Source: Acidobacteriota bacterium (lineage in GTDB: Bacteria > Acidobacteriota > Vicinamibacteria > Vicinamibacterales > UBA8438). From it: a stretch of 10,232 bases of DNA. The translations under genes were made by a program, and so were the position numbers. Below are positions 7,074 through 10,232 of this stretch, in pieces. The number at the start of each line of letters is the position of its first letter. The stretch's first letter is position 1. The stretch lies in contig WTGR01000310.1 of the NCBI GenBank assembly GCA_011523485.1, positions 1-10,232 of the forward strand, read 5' to 3'. The notes under the pieces are model-generated. The model saw nothing but the letters and a program-made list of their open reading frames with translations, had not been told where the DNA came from and searched no databases.

Positions 7074-7424
7074 GCACGAGCAAACTCGGAGATCATCAGG
7101 TCGGCTCCGCGGGGTTCTTCATCGACCTCGCGGTCGTCGACCCCCGCCGGCCGGGACGATACCTGTTGGGTATCGAGTGCGACGGCGCGACCTACCACAG
7201 CGCACGGTCGGCCCGCGACCGAGACCGCCTCCGGCAAGGTCCTGGAGAGTCTTGGCTGGACGATCCGGCAAGTCGTTCAGGTGGAGAGCCCAATCCATGC
7301 CGGCTGTTCGGCTTCCAGAGAGTCGGCAAGGACATCAAGACGAGGTTTCAGGCGGTGCCGAGGGACCTCGTCACTGCGGGCAACCTGCAGGTCCGTGATG
7401 GACAGGCGCCTGTCGATTGGCCGG
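7074..7424 (+). pseudogene. decayed C-terminal fragment of a large helicase-nuclease (MTES_1575-type REase plus DUF3320-like)
   Basis: One frame reads HQVGSAGFFIDLAVVDP, then GRYLLGIECDGATYHSARSA and RDRDRLRQ. This is the Vsr-like endonuclease domain found near the end of large DUF4011/AAA-helicase proteins. At about 7235-7239 the frame shifts by one base, and the similarity continues as VLESLGWTIR, running straight into QVVQVESPIHA. At about 7296-7301 it returns to the first frame as RLFGFQRVGKDIKTRFQAV, which resembles the DUF3320 tail of the same proteins. The segment that normally follows LGW (about WSTDWF...) is missing, as are several residues between the two DUF3320 pieces. The helicase and the start codon are absent too, so this is a relic, not a gene. 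The family assignment is from memory of motifs. The relic begins soon after the propeller gene stop and ends against the last codon of the first uma2 gene. Confidence 0.7.
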
Positions 7425-7979
7425 CTACGGAAAGGTGAAGAGCCCGTCGACTTCGAAGGTCAGCGTCGGGAGCAGGACCGAGCGCAAAGTGTCTCCACCG
7501 GTTGCCACCTGGGCCTGCCGGTAGGCACGGCCTTCGAGCGCGTGGACCTCGACCTGACGGCCGACCGGGTCGACGATCCAGTACTCCGGAACGCCGTAGC
7601 GCGCGAACATCCGCATCTTCCGGCCACGGTCGACGTCCGCGGTGGAAGGCGACAGCACCTCGACGACGATGTCCGGCGCGACGTGAGCGACGCCGTCGCG
7701 GTCGAGAAGATGCACTCGCTCGGCGCGGAAGAAAACGACATCGGGTTGCACGACATCGTGCTCGTCCAACACGACGTCGAACGGCGCGGCGACGACGAGC
7801 CCGCCCGCTCGCCGTCGGTAGTCTTCCAGCAGCGCGACGAGCCTGGCGGCGGCGATCTGGTGCCCCAACCGCGGTGACGGAACCACGACGAGCTCTCCTC
7901 CGTGAATCTCGTAGCGGCGCCCATCCTCCGGCAGGACCACCAAGTCGCCATAGCCGAACCGCGACTGAAACTGTTGCAT
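7425..7979 (-). CDS. Uma2 family (DUF820) endonuclease-like protein, left copy
   Basis: A 184-residue protein of the Uma2/DUF820 family, which has a PD-(D/E)XK restriction-endonuclease-like fold and unknown cellular function. Visible family features, in order, are PEDGRRYEIHGGELVVVPSP; VVQPDVVF (candidate catalytic Asp 80); PDIVVEVLSPST (Glu 107); and DRGRKMRMFARYGVPEYWIV (Lys 121). All candidate active-site residues are intact. The start is set at the second of two in-frame ATGs (MAPM) because the first ATG, at 7988, lies inside a TACCAT hexamer placed exactly 7 nt before the second. The upstream start would give 187 residues. Over 117 bp of the core (7561-7677) it differs from the middle copy at only seven positions, far fewer than elsewhere. 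Its stop meets the end of the helicase-nuclease relic, which runs in the opposite direction. Confidence 0.9.
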   Translation of the reverse strand: MQQFQSRFGYGDLVVLPEDGRRYEIHGGELVVVPSPRLGHQIAAARLVALLEDYRRRAGGLVVAAPFDVVLDEHDVVQPDVVFFRAERVHLLDRDGVAHVAPDIVVEVLSPSTADVDRGRKMRMFARYGVPEYWIVDPVGRQVEVHALEGRAYRQAQVATGGDTLRSVLLPTLTFEVDGLFTFP

Positions 7980-7986
7980 GGGCGCC

Positions 7987-7992
7987 ATGGTA
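7987..7992 (-). promoter_or_regulatory. presumed -10 element, left uma2 (TACCAT)
   Basis: On the minus strand TACCAT is followed by 7 nt and the ATG at 7979. TA..AT is conserved in the same place in all three copies while the middle bases differ. No Shine-Dalgarno or clear -35 sequence is seen. Confidence 0.4.
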
Positions 7993-8178
7993 GCCCGGAA
8001 ATGGTCGCCTGCGGCTCCGCTTCCCCGCCCCAACCAGGCCTGTCTGGCAGTCTGCAGCGTCTTCTGCTTCGCAGATCCCGGGCACCGCCTCCGGGGTGCG
8101 AAAAGCGTACCCGCCCGCGCTTGCGGCACCGTCGCCGCTATCCGACGGCGCTCCGGCGGACCGAAGCGACGGAGCTGG
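7993..8178. other. spacer between left and middle uma2 genes
   Basis: About 190 bp of GC-rich sequence with no convincing ORF, RNA or terminator. It is longer than the spacer between the other two copies (88 bp), and its extra material is not recognisable. Confidence 0.5.
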
Positions 8179-8733
8179 CTACGGAAAAATGAAAAGCCCG
8201 GCGACCTCGAAGGTCAGGTCCTGGAACAGCACCGACCGCACAGTGTCTCCGCGGGTTGCCAACTGAGCTTGCCGGTACGCACGGCCTTCGAGCACATGGA
8301 CCTCAACCTGACGGCCGATCGGGTCGACGATCCAGTATTCAGGCACGCCGTAGCGCGCGAACATGCGCATCTTCCGGCCGCGGTCGACGTCCGCGGTGGA
8401 GGGCGACAGCACCTCGACGACGATGTCCGGCACGGCCCGCGTCACCGCGTCGAGGCGGAGCAAGTGCAACCGCTCGGCCCGGAAGAAGACGATGTCCGGC
8501 TGTACGACATCGTATTCGTCGAACACGATGTCGAATGGCGCGGCCACCGCGCGCCCGCCGAACCTCCGCCCGTACGCGTTCAGCAGCGTGGCGAGCTCCA
8601 GCACGGCAATCTGGTGGCGCAGCAACGGTGACGACATCACTACGAGCTCGCCGCCATGGACTTCGTAGCGGCGCCCGTCGTCCGGCATGGCCAGGAGATC
8701 GGTGTAGCCGAAGCGCGGCTGCACGTCCTGCAT
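8179..8733 (-). CDS. Uma2 family (DUF820) endonuclease-like protein, middle copy
   Basis: A 184-residue paralogue of its two neighbours, aligning with them without gaps. Family landmarks are PDDGRRYEVHGGELVVMSSP, VVQPDIVFF (Asp 80), PDIVVEVLSPST (Glu 107) and DRGRKMRMFARYGVPEYWIV (Lys 121), so the predicted PD-(D/E)XK-like site is intact. The C-terminal half is close to the left copy (GRQVEVH.LEGRAYRQAQ.AT, FEV.GLF.FP). The N-terminus (MQDVQPRFGY.DLL.MPDDGRRYE) is closer to the right copy. This mosaic suggests recombination or gene conversion within the array. The start is placed at the second ATG of MAPM; the alternative at 8742 adds three residues. An 88-bp spacer separates it from the right copy, and it has its own presumed promoter, so the three are probably separate transcription units. 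Confidence 0.9.
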   Translation of the reverse strand: MQDVQPRFGYTDLLAMPDDGRRYEVHGGELVVMSSPLLRHQIAVLELATLLNAYGRRFGGRAVAAPFDIVFDEYDVVQPDIVFFRAERLHLLRLDAVTRAVPDIVVEVLSPSTADVDRGRKMRMFARYGVPEYWIVDPIGRQVEVHVLEGRAYRQAQLATRGDTVRSVLFQDLTFEVAGLFIFP

Positions 8734-8740
8734 GGGCGCC

Positions 8741-8746
8741 ATCGTA
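8741..8746 (-). promoter_or_regulatory. presumed -10 element, middle uma2 (TACGAT)
   Basis: On the minus strand TACGAT lies exactly 7 nt before ATG 8733. A GGTGG block just upstream is shared with the right copy and could alternatively act as a ribosome site for ATG 8742. Confidence 0.4.
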
Positions 8747-8830
8747 CCACCGCTTGCACTGCGAAATCCGTGCCGACATCGCGCACGGACGGCGATGCCC
8801 CGGGTACACGAAGGAGGTCGAACCGGCAAC

Positions 8831-9385
8831 CTACGCGAAGGGAAAGATGCCGGCGGCGGCGAACGACAGGTCCGGGAGCAGCACGGAGCGCACGGTGTCT
8901 ACCCCGGTTGCGAGTTGCGCGCGACGATAGGCGCCGCCCTCGAGAACGTGGACTTCGATCTCCAGCCGGACCGGATCGACGATCCAGAACTCCGGAACGC
9001 CGTAGCGCGCGAACACGCGCATCTTGCGACCACGGTCGACGGATGCCGTGGAGGGCGAGAGCACCTCGACGGCGATGTCCGGCGCTGCGCGGGTCACCGC
9101 GTACGGCTGCACCAGGTGGCGCCGTGCAGCCCGGAAGAAGACGACGTCCGGTTGCACCACGTCGTGCTCGTCCAGCACGATGTCGAGCGGCGCGGCCAGT
9201 GCGATACCGCCCGACCTGCGCCCGTACTCGCACAACAGCGCAACGATCTCGGTGACCGCGATCTGGTGGCACGGCAGCGGCGACGGAACCACGACGAGCT
9301 CTCCGTCGTGGATCTCGTAGCGGCGCCCGTCGTCCGGCATGACCAGAAGGTCGCGGTAGCCGAAGCGCGGCTGCACGTCCTGCAT
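8831..9385 (-). CDS. Uma2 family (DUF820) endonuclease-like protein, right copy
   Basis: A 184-residue paralogue and the most divergent of the three, especially in the C-terminal quarter (VRLEIEVHVLEGGAYRRAQL, FAAAGIFPFA). The landmarks are kept: PDDGRRYEIHDGELVVVPSP, VVQPDVVFF (Asp 80), PDIAVEVLSPST (Glu 107) and DRGRKMRVFARYGVPEFWIV (Lys 121). One change is Trp/Tyr-type YW to FW in GVPEFW, which is conservative. The start is placed at the second ATG of MAPM; the upstream ATG at 9394 lies inside a TAGCAT hexamer. It is divergent from the radical SAM gene, with about 190 bp between them. Function is unknown, as for the whole family, which is often present in many copies per genome. Confidence 0.9.
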   Translation of the reverse strand: MQDVQPRFGYRDLLVMPDDGRRYEIHDGELVVVPSPLPCHQIAVTEIVALLCEYGRRSGGIALAAPLDIVLDEHDVVQPDVVFFRAARRHLVQPYAVTRAAPDIAVEVLSPSTASVDRGRKMRVFARYGVPEFWIVDPVRLEIEVHVLEGGAYRRAQLATGVDTVRSVLLPDLSFAAAGIFPFA

Positions 9386-9392
9386 GGGCGCC

Positions 9393-9398
9393 ATGCTA
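9393..9398 (-). promoter_or_regulatory. presumed -10 element, right uma2 (TAGCAT)
   Basis: On the minus strand TAGCAT lies exactly 7 nt before ATG 9385, the same geometry as in the other two copies. Confidence 0.4.
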
Positions 9399-9432
9399 TC
9401 ACTGCCACCGGCATGCGAAGCGCGTGCCGACG

Positions 9433-9493
9433 GAGGCGCCCGGGAGCCGGGAGGAGAACGCTGCGTGGCGCCGAGAGCGGTGAGGCGCCCGGG
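9433..9493. repeat. 12-bp direct repeat in divergent intergenic region
   Basis: GAGGCGCCCGGG occurs at 9433-9444 and again at 9482-9493, 49 bp apart start to start, between the right uma2 gene and the radical SAM gene. It could be a regulator site pair or chance in GC-rich DNA. The rest of 9399-9567 holds no convincing ORF or RNA. Confidence 0.4.
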
Positions 9494-9567
9494 TGGCAGG
9501 GCGACGAGGGAGCACTACGCCCCCGTAGAGGAGACCCGTCCTCGCCGGAGCCGCATTGGCATGCTGA

Positions 9568-9573
9568 TATCAT
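9568..9573 (+). promoter_or_regulatory. presumed -10 element of radical SAM gene (TATCAT)
   Basis: TATCAT, identical to the hexamer before hicA, is followed by 7 nt and ATG 9581. No Shine-Dalgarno sequence precedes either in-frame ATG. Confidence 0.45.
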
Positions 9574-9580
9574 GAACTCC

Positions 9581-10232
9581 ATGAGCGAGGCGGCAGCGAC
9601 AGCCACGGCGCCGGGCACCGAAACGGAGGTCGGCAGCTACTTCGTCGCCAACTACCCGCCGTTCTCCACCTGGACGACGGATGCGGTCGACGATGCCGCG
9701 CGGCCCGCGCTCGCCGCGCCGGGCGCGACGGACGTTCCGCTGGGGCTGTACCTGCACATTCCGTTCTGCCGCAAGCGCTGCCACTTCTGCTACTTCCGGG
9801 TCTACACCGACAAGAACGCGGCCGAGGTGCAGTCGTACCTCGACGTGCTGGGGCGCGAGTGGGAGCTGTACGCCGAGCAGCCGGCCATCGCCGGACGCCC
9901 GCTCGACTTCATCTACTTCGGTGGCGGCACGCCGTCGTTCCTGTCCGTACGGCAGCTCCGCGGCCTGGTCGACCGGCTCTCGGCCGTCAGCCCCTGGTCG
10001 ACCGCCAGCGAGATCACGTTCGAGTGCGAGCCGGGCACGCTGACCGAGCCGAAGCTGCGCGCGATCCGCGACATGGGCGTGACGCGGCTCAGCCTCGGCG
10101 TCGAGCACTTCGACGACCACGTGCTGGAGTTGAACGGGCGCGCCCACCGGTCGGCCGAGATCTTCCGGGCCTACGAGTTCGCCCGCTCGATCGACTTCCC
10201 GCAGATCAACATCGACCTGATCGCGGGCATGC
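9581..10232 (+). CDS. HemW-like (coproporphyrinogen III oxidase family) radical SAM protein, 3' end outside window
   Basis: 217 codons are visible before the right edge cuts the gene. The 4Fe-4S-binding CxxxCxxC motif is at C63, C67 and C70 (YLHIPFCRKRCHFCYFRVYT). It is followed by the SAM-binding IYFGGGTPSFL, then TFECEPGTLTEPKL and RLSLGVEHFDDHVLELNGRAH, all in the order of HemW and related oxygen-independent coproporphyrinogen oxidase-like proteins. HemW itself usually reads CSYCDF; here it is CHFCYF. The N-terminal lead of about 57 residues before LGLYLHIPFC is also longer than in HemW. It may therefore be a relative with another role (haem chaperone, methyltransferase-like or unknown). 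ATG 9581 is chosen because it lies 7 nt after TATCAT; ATG 9572 in the same frame overlaps that hexamer and would add three residues. Confidence 0.88.
   Translation, partial: MSEAAATATAPGTETEVGSYFVANYPPFSTWTTDAVDDAARPALAAPGATDVPLGLYLHIPFCRKRCHFCYFRVYTDKNAAEVQSYLDVLGREWELYAEQPAIAGRPLDFIYFGGGTPSFLSVRQLRGLVDRLSAVSPWSTASEITFECEPGTLTEPKLRAIRDMGVTRLSLGVEHFDDHVLELNGRAHRSAEIFRAYEFARSIDFPQINIDLIAGM

Larger units (their letters stand above)
7425..9394 (-). repeat. tandem array of three uma2 paralogues
   Basis: Three head-to-tail copies on the minus strand have the same length and align without gaps. Unit spacing is 754 bp between the first and second and 652 bp between the second and third (left to right). 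Similarity runs past the stop codons: GGCTACGGAAA occurs at the end of both the left and middle copies. The middle and right copies also share related upstream sequence (TTCGCA, TGC and GGTGG blocks). This indicates duplication of a unit that included flanking DNA. Confidence 0.85.

Noticed and set aside
7177..8631. Plus-strand ORFs through the uma2 array
   Set aside because: They are antisense to three paralogous genes with conserved motifs. Their own translations are Arg/Pro-rich or resemble nothing, and their mutual similarity only follows from the duplication.
7425..9394. Tandem ~750-bp repeats as an insertion sequence or CRISPR-like array
   Set aside because: The repeats are protein-coding paralogues with an Uma2 fold. 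There is no transposase, terminal inverted repeat or short repeat-spacer pattern.

Overview
This is a GC-rich bacterial window, roughly 70% G+C by eye. It has dense gene packing, short overlaps and GTG as well as ATG starts. The mix of genes (a squalene-hopene-cyclase-type terpenoid locus, HicAB, a beta-propeller exported protein and multiple Uma2-family paralogues) would fit an Acidobacteriota or Planctomycetes-like genome. That taxonomic guess comes from gene style only and is not proven. No rRNA, tRNA, CRISPR array or insertion sequence is visible.

Region 1 (1-4027, + strand) is an isoprenoid/terpenoid cassette. It holds a trans-polyprenyl diphosphate synthase that is open at the left edge and has both Asp-rich motifs. 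It is overlapped by a stand-alone alpha-alpha-barrel protein of the prenyltransferase/squalene-oxidase repeat type. Then comes a full-length class II terpene cyclase of the squalene-hopene cyclase family with a DxDD acid motif. The likely logic is chain synthesis followed by protonation-initiated cyclisation. The substrate cannot be read from the sequence, and no squalene synthase gene is present here.

Region 2 (4041-4654, +) is a hicA-hicB toxin-antitoxin pair. An 18-bp perfect palindrome overlaps its presumed -10 element. Region 3 (4720-7049, +) is an iron-dependent alcohol dehydrogenase with all four metal ligands, translationally coupled to an exported PQQ-like beta-propeller protein.

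Region 4 (about 7074-7424, +) is a decayed fragment of a large helicase-nuclease: a Vsr-like MTES_1575-type endonuclease domain plus a DUF3320-like tail, with two frame switches. It lies tail-to-tail against Region 5 (7425-9385, - strand), a tandem array of three ungapped Uma2/DUF820 paralogues of equal length. Region 6 (9568-10232, +) is the start of a HemW-like radical SAM protein, cut by the right edge.

The most interesting non-coding signal is a repeated start architecture. Five genes (hicA, the three uma2 copies and the radical SAM gene) have a TANNNT hexamer followed by exactly 7 nt and then a start codon. This is the pattern expected of leaderless transcripts, and it would move several starts to the second in-frame ATG.
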